Assembly: GCF_047663525.1 (NCBI RefSeq)
Contig: NC_092611.1
Span: 9,585,001-9,649,000 of the forward strand
Source of the DNA: Anas platyrhynchos
Taxonomy: Eukaryota; Chordata; Aves; Anseriformes; Anatidae
Reading direction: 5' to 3'
Length of the DNA stretch: 64,000 nucleotides
Below the pieces are notes generated by a model. It was not told where the DNA came from. It was given only the letters and a program-made list of their open reading frames with translations, and did no database searches. Below are positions 1 through 12,500 of the stretch, piece after piece. Position 1 is the first letter of the stretch; every line of letters starts with the position of its first letter. The position numbers and the translations under genes are program-made.

Positions 1-962
1 AACAGCTCCGGGCAGCAAACTGAGCCCTCCTGCAATAAAGCCAGGTCTTTGGGTCCAGGCAGCTTCCGCTTCCCACACAGAAACTATTTCACCCAACCCA
101 CACTCCTCCACAGACACCTCCACTGATCCGGAGAGAAAAGGGACCTAGTTTATGGAGGGAGCTGTGAGGACAGAGTAATCGCTTCCATGTTTGTATCTAT
201 CACCGAAATGCTGGGAGCTCCGAAGGAGATGTTGGTGCAAGGGCTGATATTCTGCCACGTACCTGTGCTCTGCGGCACCATCCTGAGCAAGCCACGAGAG
301 GGAGTGTATAACCCACGGCACAGGACAGCTGCTGCGTGCGCTGCTCTGACAGCCATGGGCAGCCTCGTACAGCTCAAGGCTGGGGAAACTTGGGGTAAGG
401 CAAGAAAGGAGCTAGAGAGGAGAAAAGGGGGCAGGAGAATCCCAGGTTGTGATGCGATGAGCTATGCCCCAGCAGTTTTTTAGCAGCAGCAAATGGGCAG
501 AAACAACGTTCAGCAAAGCAAGTCCCCATTCATCCTGCTGCTCGGGCAGTACCCCAAAATCAATTGCAATCCACCCCTGTGCAGGCGGCCTGTTCCTTGA
601 ACAGAGGGCTTCAGCCACAGTGAACGTCTCTCAGCCCTGACAGCCACGATCCCGTCTGCATGATGCATCCCCTCCAGCTCTCAGGTAACTCCAATGCCTC
701 GTGCCTGGACTTCTGGTTCACAGCGAGGCACTAGCACCGCGACGCATGGCCTGTCACAGCGGAGGTGGAGCAAGCTCCACAGACCATACTGAAAAAAAAG
801 TCCTTGGTACATCTGGATCAAGAGCATGAAACGTGCGCCGATCCCAGTCTAGGACTGGGATTCAACTCATTCAGCATGGCAACGCGCTTCTGTATTTCAT
901 GCTTCCCATGAAATATTTGTAATTAACGTCAGTCATAAAGAATAGCTTTTCAGGGACTTGGC

Positions 963-1013
963 AAAAAAAAAAAAACAACAAAAAAAAACAAACAAAAAAA
1001 AACACAACCAAAA
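963..1013. repeat. A-rich low-complexity tract
   Basis: About 50 bases consisting almost entirely of A with scattered C (patterns such as AAACAAAC and AACAACAAAA). It is a simple low-complexity tract. It could be the remnant of a retroposon poly(A) tail, but no element body is recognisable beside it. Confidence 0.85.
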
Positions 1014-3242
1014 ACAGCAGTGCCAGTAACTGTTAACAAGAAAAGAAATCCTGCAAAGGATCTTCCAGGAAAGGAAAATGTATATTTATGCCTCCTCCCC
1101 TCATCCCTTGCCAACCAAGCACACAAAATAATCCTTTGTCACTGCCCATAAAAACGTCCCAGATGGCACCAAGACAAATTGTAAATACACATTTTTTTTC
1201 CTCTTAAGCCCATAGATTTTAAGGCCAGAAAGAATCACTGAGCTTATCTCCTGCTTTGAAGGATCTGAGGAGGAAAGGTGAAATCTGTCAGCAGTGGTTT
1301 AGCTGAGTCGAAACATCATTAATTGTGGTTAGTTTGGGTCCTACCGTATACAGGTAAAGCAGTTTGGGTCCTACTAGTCCAAGTACTTGGTACTTCTAAG
1401 CCAAACAGGGGAAATGAACAAATCAATAAATCAGCACATCCCCTTGGTTATTAGAAGGCACAAACACTTCACTGGAGAGGAGCACACTGACTGCCAGTTC
1501 CCCAAATGGCTGCTTCTGCTTTCCAGCAGGGAGAGAGCGAGCACGAGCGGTGCCTCCGCCAGCTGCTTCTCCAGCACGTCCCTGATTTCTTCAGACACAG
1601 ACACCTGGGGAACATCCCATAAATCGTGCAAACAATAGCAGCCTTCCCTCCATTTCAATTTTGCACAGAAGCCACCTGCTCACAGATCGGGCCATTCAGA
1701 TATTGCCTGACAGATTAAGAAAGTGCCCTAATTTCAATGAATTCTAACCTAATTTTCTTGTGCCTCCAGTGAGCTCTGCTGTTCTGCCAGCCAGCCATTT
1801 GTGACACGCAGCCACTGCAGATGGACCAGCTTGCTGTCCACATTACAAAGGGATCTCATTCACAATTCTACCATTGCATTTCCATGTCCTCGGAGCTAGG
1901 ATCAGAGCTGACACAGCACAGACCGTAAAAGCAAAGACAATAATGCATTTCCTTAAATATCTGCATGGTGGGAAGCTGCACGGTGCTCACAGCACATCGT
2001 GAGCACCACGGCAGTCTCCTGGGTCCCGTTCCTCACCGTCAGCCCCACACAACCAGCAGCAGCAGCAGCTTTCAGCTCTGTCCCTCAGGGCTTCATCCAG
2101 CCACACCGGTAACCTCCACCGAGAGCAAAGCCTGCACGGCTCCTTCTGCTGAAAGGACTTGTGAGCACTTCTGGTACTTGCTGCTCCTGAGGTGACCTGC
2201 TGCAGTAGCTAAAGTAGGTTCTGCCTGGTACACTTCATTTCTGTAATGAAACCTCACATCACAAGTTCATGTGTGATGAGTACGAGCCTGCTGTAGTGTT
2301 CCCCAACAGCAATATTGGCACCAACTTGTCATTTGGACTACCTGCCCTTTCAGGAAGGGCACGTGGCTGGATTGCCTTTCTGCACGCTCCTCCAGAATAA
2401 GGAAACTCAAAGTATGCACCTTCCAGGCTTTTTCCGCACCACTCCATTCCTCATTCTCTTTTCACTTCTCAGTCCATTCCACCCCTGCCAATTTATCCTT
2501 CAAGATGGATTAAGTTATCCAAAAGTATCACCTGTTATTCCTATCATATTCACACAACACTTAGTAAATTCAGACCCTAAACCTTGCACGACATCTTAAA
2601 GCAGAATCAAAGCTCGGGATGAAAACAGACTTGAAAGTATCCATCTCCTGGGAGCCCAAGCACAATGCATACCATCCATTACCAGGACATCAAGGCATTA
2701 TCACCGCGGTCAAGGACAAGCGTACATTCCACTGTAATTCAGACAGCGGTTTGGCTCAGGGAGACAACAGGAGATCAACAGCCACGAAAGGCAAACACTG
2801 ACCTTATGTTCCCATTTTCCACTGTCTCAAGATGCTGTCATGTGGAAGGAAGAACTGACATCAAAGCTAACTCAGTATAATGGAGAAGTAATATCAAGCT
2901 ACTCCCAGCAGAAGCAGCAGGTTTGAGATGCCTGGTTCCATCAGAATGCCTTACCAATTCAGACCGCAGGATATTTGCATCCCCAAACTTGCTCGCTCAG
3001 CTGCCTCTGCCAAACCTCAAATATAGTGCGAAGTGCCAAAAGTTATTTTTCAATCTTTGCTGCGAATTTGAGTGTTTATTATTATTCCAACAAGAAGATG
3101 GCAGATCATTCTTGGACTTCAGTTTGAAAACCGTTCTTCTATGAGATCCATTAATACCCCTCCTCCCTCTACTCCTCAGAGTAAGTGTTGAACCTGCGAG
3201 TCCTGGATGGCTGCACTTACCTCTGGAATACAGTGATGAAGT

Positions 3243-3300
3243 TAAAAACAAACAAACAAGAACAAAAACCCCACAGAAAACAAACAAACAAATAAACAAA
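3243..3300. repeat. A-rich (CAAA)n-like low-complexity tract
   Basis: A degenerate AAAC/CAAA repeat, broken by a short C-containing stretch in the middle. On the opposite strand it yields a hydrophobic F/V/L-rich open frame, which is an artefact of the repeat. Confidence 0.8.
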
Positions 3301-6300
3301 GCCACCCCTGCTCCCCTACACAAATTTTTGTCCTTCGTTATTTGGAATAAACTGAACAACATGAACTGATTTTATTCTACAACAATCATGGAAGAATAAA
3401 GAGAACGCAGGAAACGCAGGATTAATGTTAATATTGAATCTGTTGCAAACTAATTGGCTTGGGACATTTGGGATCCAGCTAATGAATTTTGGAGCTCACG
3501 GGGCTATCAAGATGCATGCTTTACAAAACCTTGTCCTTTGTGTCATCAGCTCTCATTTAGAAAGTAAGTTATATATAGGAATCCTCTAACCTTTCTAATG
3601 ATGAACCAAGCATGGGCTTCCTAGCTACCCATCCCTTTTCATCCTTTCTGTGACTTGTTTGCCTACAATTCGTCACAGTTTTATTATAGATTGCTACCAA
3701 TCTGGAAGAATTAACAGATAATAATAATTTATAGCTAGTATACCACTGCCTCCAGCCTGTGACTTTCACATGAAAGCGAGGCAAACGAGTTCTCAACACC
3801 TCCTTACTAAATTAATCTCGTTGTCCTTAAATTATACTGCTTTATTTTTAACTGCTGCAGAGGTGAAAAGAGTTCCATTAGAATTCCCACCTGATCTGCT
3901 TGTCTCTAATAACAACAATCACCAGGCATTGCAAAAAGTTCAGCAGCAGAGACCTGACCCGTACTGTTTATCTGCAGAAACGGGATCCAGCGTGTGCTGG
4001 GGGTTCCTGTGCTCAGTGCTGCGTGGGCTTCGAGAGATCCCTTGCCGCTTGGTTTCTCCGGACTGCAGCCGTGCACCGTACATCCTACAGCTCCTCTGCC
4101 AGCAGCACTCAGGGCATAAATAACAATGAGCGTTCTTAGTAGAAATAAGAAAAGGAGAGGGAAAACTGCTGCATCTCTCATCCCTCCTCAATGCTCCCCT
4201 CTCGTGATGAGAAGGCAGAAAGCGAGGGAGGGGAAGCTGGCGGCAGACAACTGCTGGGACTCGCCTCCCAGCGCGCACGATACAACTGCTCCTGCCTGCC
4301 ACTTCGGCATTTTTTTCCTGCATGTTTTATTAGGAACAGATGGGGCTCCTGGCTATTATATTATCAAGTCTCCCTACACAGCTGCGCAACTCCGAAATTG
4401 CAGGAATAGCAATCTCCTGAATACATCTCTCCTGCTCCTAACAACTGCTTCTTTGCTGTGATGCCGACCATAGCGGGTCTGGAAAGCGTTCTTCCAGTGT
4501 CAGGAGCCACGGATGGGTTTATTTTGAGCCACAATGCATTTCTGTATTCCACAACTGAATTCTAAGAACGTATGCCAAAAATCCTCCTCCTCCCACCCCT
4601 CCCAGCCCTCAAAAGCAGCTAATACGGTCTGGAAGAAGTATGAAGCCCATGGGCCCACAACAGACCATAGAAGTCAAATAATAAGCATTTCTTACCCACT
4701 GTCACTTGACAGAAGAGAAAGACACGTCCACTAATCCTAAATTGCTTCTGCTCTGCTTGGGTCAATCCTGAAAGGAGCCTACATCCAAACCAGAAGTTTC
4801 CAGAGCAGGAATGAAGCTGCAGTGAAACAACAGCAGTGGGCATTTAAAGCTAAGCAGCAAGCACAGAGGCTGAACCTTGGGCTCAGCAATCCCCATAAAG
4901 CCAGAGCAGATCTTTGCCAAAGCCTGGAAACAAAGATCTGCATTTGCAACACAAGAACCAAACCAAACTGAAGCTGACACTGAAATTTGGCGCAGGAATG
5001 TGAAAATATAGGACAAAACAAGCAGTTTTGTGAGGAGCAAAACAAAAAAGCCTGGTTGTCAGCAGATCAAACAATTTCAATCCTACATGGATTCTCTGAT
5101 GCCTGAAACAAGCAGTGAGCTGCAGGCTTTCTCTCAATGGGAAATGAAAGCTTTTCCCTTCCCAAAGCTTAAGATATTTACGCCTTTACCAGAACTGGTT
5201 AAAATAGTTTAGCGTGTTAAAAAGTGCTAGAAGGAAAGAGGTATATGCATCAAAGTGCATTGCTTCTGTAGGAAACAAGGCTAGAAAGACCAAAGGAGTG
5301 AAAAAGAATTATACAGAAATGGTAAATTATATACAAATTTTACATGGGTGACTCTGACCCAGAACAATGTTGAGTTTTCCTGACTAACTGGGAGGTGAAC
5401 AGCAATGGCAGCAAGAATCTTGACTGCTGCTGGTGAAATTGTCAAGAAACGCAGTTCTACTCACTCCCCAGTCAGTCCTAAACTGATCTAGGAAATTAGC
5501 ATTTCCCTTTGGCACAGGTGAGTCCTTTATTTTTAAATGAACATCTCACTGAAAGAATTAAAGCCAATTCTCTTTTGTCCTGCATAAACCACATGCTGCA
5601 TGTGTTGCATTAAGGCTTAGCCAAATAACTGGGATGTTCCCAACTGAGCTCTCTCAGACTGATGTTCAAGATTTTAATCATTGCCTTTCCCTCTTCAAAT
5701 TAATTTCCACGATGCCATTTGCAGCTGAAATGCTGCCTTCTCAGAGAACGTACAAAGAGCCGTGGCACAGGAATTAGCATAGAGAGCAATCAAGAACAGA
5801 GGTCAAACTGAGCTGCTGATAATCCAGCACATCATTGCTCCATTTCCTCTGACACTTCAAGGAGCAAAAGAAAAACAATTCCTTGTGTTACAATGGAGAA
5901 ATACTTGGATTTTATCCATGCCAGTAAGGTTCCTTAAAAGATTTTCCTTAATCACAGTGATTCAGATCTTAACTCTCTTCGATTGTTGCTTCTGTTTGGC
6001 TACCGTGCCACAAGGGGCATTACAGCCAGGTTCTGTGGGTACCACGTTCCCACGCATTCAACTCATGTGGCTCTGCTCTTAATCAGGCTGATCTCTCCAA
6101 TCTTTTAGTTTTTATTTTTAATGACACAGACGCCTGGGTGTGTCTCCTAGTGGCACGTCCCACGTCCCAGCACACTTCACTGTAGCTTCTGTCCTGTGAT
6201 ATAGGAAGAAAAAAAAATCACAAGGAAGCAAAATGTCTTCCCCTCGGCCCCTGGTTCACCTCCAGCACACGGATGGGACTCACCCACAGCAGCAGGCTCT

Positions 6301-7029
6301 GCGGGCAGCTCCCCCAGCTGGTGCTGAGCGCAGCCAGGGGCCCAGCGGGTCTCCACCAGCAGGGTGCCCGGTGCCCGCAGGGCCCCTGCTTCCCTGGCAG
6401 GAGAGCACATTTTGATCTCCAGGACTAACCGTGCTCGCCTATGTTGGTGTGCAGCATGTTTCCATACACATAAATTATTAACCTAAGGCCCTGGAGCTTG
6501 CTCACGCTGTCTCCCTCCTCGCCCCAATAGGAACTGAGATATGAAACAATGCTTTGCCGGAGCCCCTGGCAATTACCTGGCATCCTGCAGGACTCCGACA
6601 TGCAGCTGACAACGCAATTATGCTCCGAACGCTACAGACAGTGTAAATTATCCATGTGCTGTGAAAGCTGGGCTGTCTCATACTCACTGCAGCTCTCCCC
6701 TAGGATCCAGAAATGCTGCGAGACACCAGATTCAACCTCACTGCACTCCAGCAGATTTCGGAAATACCAACAGAATTTTCTTTTTTTTTTTTTGCCCTCC
6801 TTTTCTGTTCTTGCCTATCTTCCTATGGTCTTCAATCTCTAATGAGAAGGGGTAGTGCAAAGCGAGCTGTTAATCAGCCAGTGCTCACAAGACGACTAGA
6901 TCACCTTGAAATAACAAACCAGCCTGCCAACAAGTGAAGGGAGAAGAGGAAATCTGCAAAGAGCCACCAATTAGGAGCTTGGGGAAACATGTCTGAGGAG
7001 AACAAAACCGAACCGTTACAGCATCATCT

Positions 7030-7320
7030 TAAGGACAGCCCTAACTCGCGTTCTCATTGATATTGTAGCATCCAGTTATTTCGTGACCTGAGTGTGCGTT
7101 GAGTGTTAATGCGAAATGCACCCACAGAAAGGACAAACTGGTGTGGTTTTGGGGCCCTTCCCTTCCGAGCGCACAACAAAGGCAGTAAAATAATCTGTGC
7201 TCCACGCGGGCGTGTATTAAGGCAGAGAGCAGGTAACTGAATGAGCTGCCCTATGAAGAAAAGCATGAAAAAGCAAGGTCTCATTGGGATGTTAATGAAT
7301 GCAGCATCATTAACACCAAA
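7030..7320. promoter_or_regulatory. Candidate conserved non-coding element in NCAM1 intron 1
   Basis: The stretch is unbroken by simple repeats and mixes short AT-rich homeobox-like words (GTTAATG, TTAATGAATG) with isolated CpGs (TTTCGTGACC, GTGTGCGTTGAG, AATGCGAAATG). That texture is typical of conserved vertebrate enhancers, where CpGs survive under selection. No open frame is meaningful. The call rests on texture alone and needs alignment with other amniote NCAM1 introns. Confidence 0.3.
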
Positions 7321-8089
7321 TGACTGGCTGCAAAGTTAAGCACCGAATGTAAGCAGACTTTGAACCAAGCCAAGCAAGCTAATGCTTGCATCAAACAAGG
7401 TCAATCATTCCACTGCCCCAATTATTAAAGGGGGAATTCTTGTTGTTACAGGATGACACGAATAGGAATTTACTGTCGCTTTTATGTTTTACATTCGCTC
7501 TGGGTGCTACAGTTATTCAAAGTATTTGGCATACCGCGTTTACAACACAAAGGGATGTTTTGTTTCTGGTAAAACCGAAGGACAGGACAGACTGACAAGG
7601 ACAGAGGAAAATAAGAGGGGAAAAAAAGATGACAAAGCAACACGCCTGCAACGTTGCACTGAAGGGAGCATCACGCTGAAGGTTGGAGTGGAAACACTTA
7701 AAACAACGGAGCACCACACAAAAGGATTACATTGCCAAGGGCAATTCCACTACTTCTCAGTGCAGTCAAGTTTTACTATATGCCAAGCATAATAAATAAG
7801 AGCAGGCAAGCCAGAAAAAGACATTTTCAGTCAGACCTTCCCTGCTGTCTGTGCTGCACGAGCACACCACTTACAACAATACGCCAAAAAAAAAGTATCC
7901 TGTTTTTTCACGGTTTATTTTGAAATTAATCTAGCTGAAGGTTGGGTAAAATTTCAGAAAAATAATGTAACGGCCAAGGTTTGGAGCTAGACTGAATATA
8001 AACTTGATCATGGGTAAAGGAGAGAAAAAAAATGAATCAATTGCTTCCTCTCCCTCTCGGCTTCGGGCTTTTTCTTCCAGGCAGAATTC

Positions 8090-8300
8090 TTTTTGTTGTG
8101 CAAGGTCCTTTAATTTATTAATTTACGGATTTGTAAACGAGAGCACGCAGGTCACTGCAGTAAATCACAGCCCTTAATTTCATGTGAAAGAAGGGAGCGT
8201 TACACTAACACGGGGCCCTCAAAGAGCCCTTTGTTAGGGTGGAGGCTTGCACATAAATAGGTTTCAGAAGCCTGGAGAAAGGAGGTTTAGAAAAGAAAAT
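8090..8300. promoter_or_regulatory. Candidate conserved non-coding element in NCAM1 intron 1
   Basis: A block containing TTTAATTTATTAATTTACG, then CpG-containing words (AAACGAGAGCACGCAGG) and CCTTAATTTCATG. It shows clustered homeodomain-type core motifs in otherwise complex sequence. This is an enhancer-like texture, unproven without alignment. Confidence 0.3.
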
Positions 8301-9289
8301 GCCTCTAGATTTTTTTACACTTTATTTTATCACCTTTCAGAGAGTAAAGCAGCTGAAAATAATCAAGCAGAGATAAACCCGACAATTGACCTTCACCTAG
8401 CACACATGTGTAACCACTTGCCCTGTTTCAGCAGCAAAGAGCTCCTCCAAACAGCCCTACTGCATCTTTAATGTCCCCAGAGCACAGAAGCAGCAGAATA
8501 AAAGCAGAAAACCGATGGCACTGCCTTCATTACCACAGCTGATTATACCATCACCAGTGATATGGTGGGTACAGCTACAAATCCCTGCCATGCTGTTCCA
8601 CCAGCCGAATTCATCGGGGACAACTGTTGTATCCCACACCTCTGTGTTAGTTTAGGTTGTGAACTCATGCCCTCGTCCTGCTCCCCTCCCTCTCTTCTGC
8701 TGTCTTATGGTGGTTTTTTAGCAGTACAGACCTTGCATTGCCTAGGAAATACTCCCTCTTAGTAAGACCGGGTCTGAAATTTCCATGTCTGTGGCAAATT
8801 GGGGAATGCTACCAGGGATGTTCAGCCAGCACTGTGCGTGGAAAGGGACGTCTCTCTTGACACTTGATCATGGGCTTCCATCACTTAACTGAGAAGGTCC
8901 CAAAGGTCATGCTTGGCCAAAGGGTAACCCAACCACTGCAGCTGGATTTCCACCAAGACTAGCCCTGTGTTCTCCACGGGCACTGAAATAAGCTAGAAGA
9001 AAGCTTTCAGATAAGAACAGCCAAAAAGCCAAGGGCATCAGAATGGAGCTGAAAGACATGATTTAAAACCCCGCAGCAAAATGCCACATCAGCAATTAGT
9101 GGATGGACCATTAAAGGGCGCAATGTATTTTTACAGCTGATTAACGTACGCAGTTGAGAGAGGAAAGCAATTCCCTGCGCAGTGACCATGCACACGCACA
9201 ACCGGCACGTGCTCCACTTGCACTAACAACTGACAGAGCAACGCGCGCCATCTCCACCACGCTCCTCCAAAGCGGATTTCACATCTGAC

Positions 9290-9570
9290 AATTTTTTTTT
9301 TCTTTCTTTTTCCCTAAAAATGAGGATTTGTGTGGGAATGGGAACATTTGTAACACGCAATGAATTAGCCTATTCTCTGACACAACATGCTGGTGTCTAT
9401 AATTAAAGATCTTCAAAATGGATGCAGCCATTTTCTAAAGCCGAATCCCACATTAATTATACCCTCCCTAGATGATCTGCCATTGTTAGGCGTTATAAAT
9501 GGAACAGTTACCAGCACATGATGTGACTGGTCATTAAATTGTGCAGGAATAAAGTAGCTGAACTTGGTTT
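9290..9570. promoter_or_regulatory. Candidate conserved non-coding element in NCAM1 intron 1
   Basis: After a T-rich run (9,291-9,310) comes about 250 bases of complex AT-rich sequence. It includes CAATGAATTAGCC, TATAATTAAAGATC, CCACATTAATTATACC, TGCCATTGTTAGG and GTCATTAAATTGTG. These are homeodomain (ATTAATTA-like) and SOX-like (CATTGTT) cores at close spacing. This is the densest set of such motifs in the left third of the window. Function is inferred only. Confidence 0.35.
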
Positions 9571-9599
9571 GCATAGGCACATCCTCTCTGCTTCTTCTC

Positions 9600-12500
9600 A
9601 AAGGAATACAGAGCGCTCAGCTGGTAGCCAGCAGTCCAACATCACCTCATTGCAGGCTTAGCTTGCTTGCCAGCAGATGTACCGGAGCACAAGTCAGGCA
9701 CTGAGGACATGCTCAGCCACCCTTCAGCAGACCCGTTGCCCAACGCTACTGGTAGCAGTCTGATAGAGCAGCCCCTTTCCAACTGTGACCTGGTTGCCCC
9801 TCGGAAGCCTTCAGCCCTTAAGCCAGCGTAACCGCCTGCAGCTTCAGGAATCAGTTACACTGTCAGGCCTTCAGACTTGTACCGTAAAATTCAACAAACG
9901 TTTGCTCCATTAAAAGGGCAGCCTCACGAATTTCCACCATTTCTCTATTTGCTTAAAGACCAGAAACAGAAGCATTGAGTAAAACAGCACCTAAGGTTTT
10001 TATGTCTGTTTGTTTTAATAACCTCAGATGTACACGGGCCCTTTTCTTATACCTCCCCTTAACAAAAACACCACTACTAAGTTTTCATATAGGAAATACT
10101 ACAGCACAGTAGTTATCTCCAAGGAATCAAGGAGCACCTTCTGCCTCAGTCCTCTGAAGACTGCAGTCCTTTGAAGCCACCTCCAATCCAGGGCGAACTC
10201 CTCACAGCAGACAGATGCCAGTAAGGGTCCCAAGTCCGAGTTTCTTGACATTGTGGAGTTGGTATCAGCCAATCCGAAATCAACTCCAGAAGCCTAACTT
10301 ACATTGCTACACCTGGCCAGCAAGCTAAGAAAAAAACTGTCTGGTCAGAACCTTTCCAGGCCTGCCAAGTCTCTTGCAGATAACCTAATTTTCCACAAAC
10401 GACATTAAAATCTACATGAATTTTCTAAAGAATAACGCTTTTACTTCTTTTGCAGTTTAGTTTCTGAAAAGAGAAGCCCAAGATTCCTGAACTTGCAGAC
10501 TTCACTCACAGCTGCGAGTCAGCTGTTCGCATCTCCTGCCCAAGGCCGCTCCATGCCTTACCAGCCCCTTCTACAACACCAAACCAGAAACACCATAACG
10601 ACAGGAAAACGAGGTCCCAATGAATGTAAACTCAGCTAATCCTTATAAAAACTTTTTGCCTAGAGAAATCAGTCCTTCTTTATAGGGCTACTCTAAGTGA
10701 ATGCTTTCTTTATCTGATCAAAAGAAACGCTTACACGCAGCACACAGAACAGCATATCGATATTGCACTCACTGGCTTTAAAGTAAGCATTTCATCAGTT
10801 GCCCATTAAAGTTCAGACAATTTCTGTTTACTTACCAATGTTTTATCAGACAGCATGTGTAAATCAGTATGGTAATTGTATGCTAAGTCCACCAGTGTAT
10901 GGCTGATATTAAAAAAAGAGCATCAATCAAATCAATTGGTGGTAGTCCTTCCTTCAACTGCCTTACATTTCTTTTTCCTTCTGCCAGTTACGTTACCCTA
11001 ATGGAACAGACTTCAGACCAAGAGCAAGTCATTGCCCGAGTGCCTCGACTGCATACATCTATCCGAACACTTACAGAGCGGTGCCCTTGGTGTGGAAGCG
11101 GATGTAAGACCTCCTGCTGTCACAATGAGCTTCATTCATCCATTTAGCCAATAAAGCAGGACGGGGCAGTGGCCTCCTATCTGCAAGTGTGGAGCACAGA
11201 GTTGTGTACACTTCCCCAGCCTGAGTCAAAACCACTCTGCCGTGTCCCTTCCAGCCCCAAGGAGAGGCTGTTCCATACCCATCGTTCTTACCCCATTCGT
11301 GATCAGCTCTGTCAAAGTTAATCAAAGCTAGAGCATAAGACATAATAAAGAGTGAATCGTGACATTACTGCTGAATTATCAACAACTGCATTTCGTAATA
11401 GCCTAATAACTTGATTTTCATGCTCAAATTAGCCTTTGAAGATGTTAACTCAGAATCAAGCATAATGAAAAGCTTAATTCTGATGTCTCAACAATGCACA
11501 TTAAATGTATGTATTATAAACAGCTCGCAGTTTATGGGATATGACACAACTGACTACAGTCCCTATTTGAGGCTGCAAAGAATGTTAATGGTTTTTAGTA
11601 CAGACAGATGAAGACTGCTGTATTACAAAACAGTTCAGTGGATCCAGAATCATTTTTAGCTGTCACACGAAGCAACAGTTGGCTGTCCTCTTAATAAGGC
11701 CTCGCAAACTTGCGGAACCCATAAATGGTCAAAATCCCTCTAAAAGCAAATTCGGTGACGTGAAGTCTTGGCCTAAGAACCATCGTTTAGTAAGCACTAT
11801 AAACCCTTAGGAAGAGCTAGAACTAAAACCCAGACATTACCTGAATGTGAACACAGCAATGTGGCAGAAATAGGAGAGAATGGGAAACGAAAGCCTGGAC
11901 TACATGAACAATAAACACTGAACAAACAGCATTATCAACGAGAAGTCAGAAACCAATCTGCACAACACAGATACTGCTGTACAGACCTGTTCCTGGCTGT
12001 CACGCAGTGGGCAAACCATTAAATGCATCTCAAAACTAAAGACATAACCTCAGTCACATAAAAGCAGTGAAAAAGAAATCTGTGTGTTAATTGCAACCAA
12101 CCCTTGGAAGCAAGAGAGCTAGAACAGTCATACTTCCATTTATAAAACCGTGCTTTCAGTAAGGAGCAAAACTGGAACTCAGCTATCGACTATGCTGGAG
12201 AGAGATCTGGAACAAGCTGGTTATCAGGGAACAGCTCATTTGCTTTACAGAAAATGCAAAGATCCTCCTCCTGCTAACCCAGAGGAGCAATGAACGGATA
12301 GTGGGACAGACAGTCTGAAAAAAATACATAAGACTAGACATACTGCAGGGAACAGTCTTTCTGAAGTCCACAGGGAATGGATTATACATGGCTTAAACAG
12401 TCTAATCCACTTTATTTCAGCAGGTCCCATATAAACAAGGCTAGAATGCATGTTAAATAAAAGCCCCATGAAATTTTAATGAAAAGCAATATGCACTTAC

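Larger units (their letters stand above)
1..7030. other. Intronic sequence with no supported gene
   Basis: AT-balanced, CpG-poor sequence. It contains an A-rich low-complexity run at 963-1013, a short direct repeat at 1,331-1,374, a (CAG)5 run near 2,055-2,069, an A-rich run at 3,243-3,300 and a T13 tract at 6,781-6,793. The short open frames on both strands have no recognisable domain and no codon-like composition. I see no transposon that I can name. Confidence 0.6.

Noticed and set aside
2997..3362. 121-codon minus-strand frame with a hydrophobic segment
   Set aside because: The hydrophobic F/V/L stretch is translation of the A-rich tract at 3,243-3,300, not a membrane protein.
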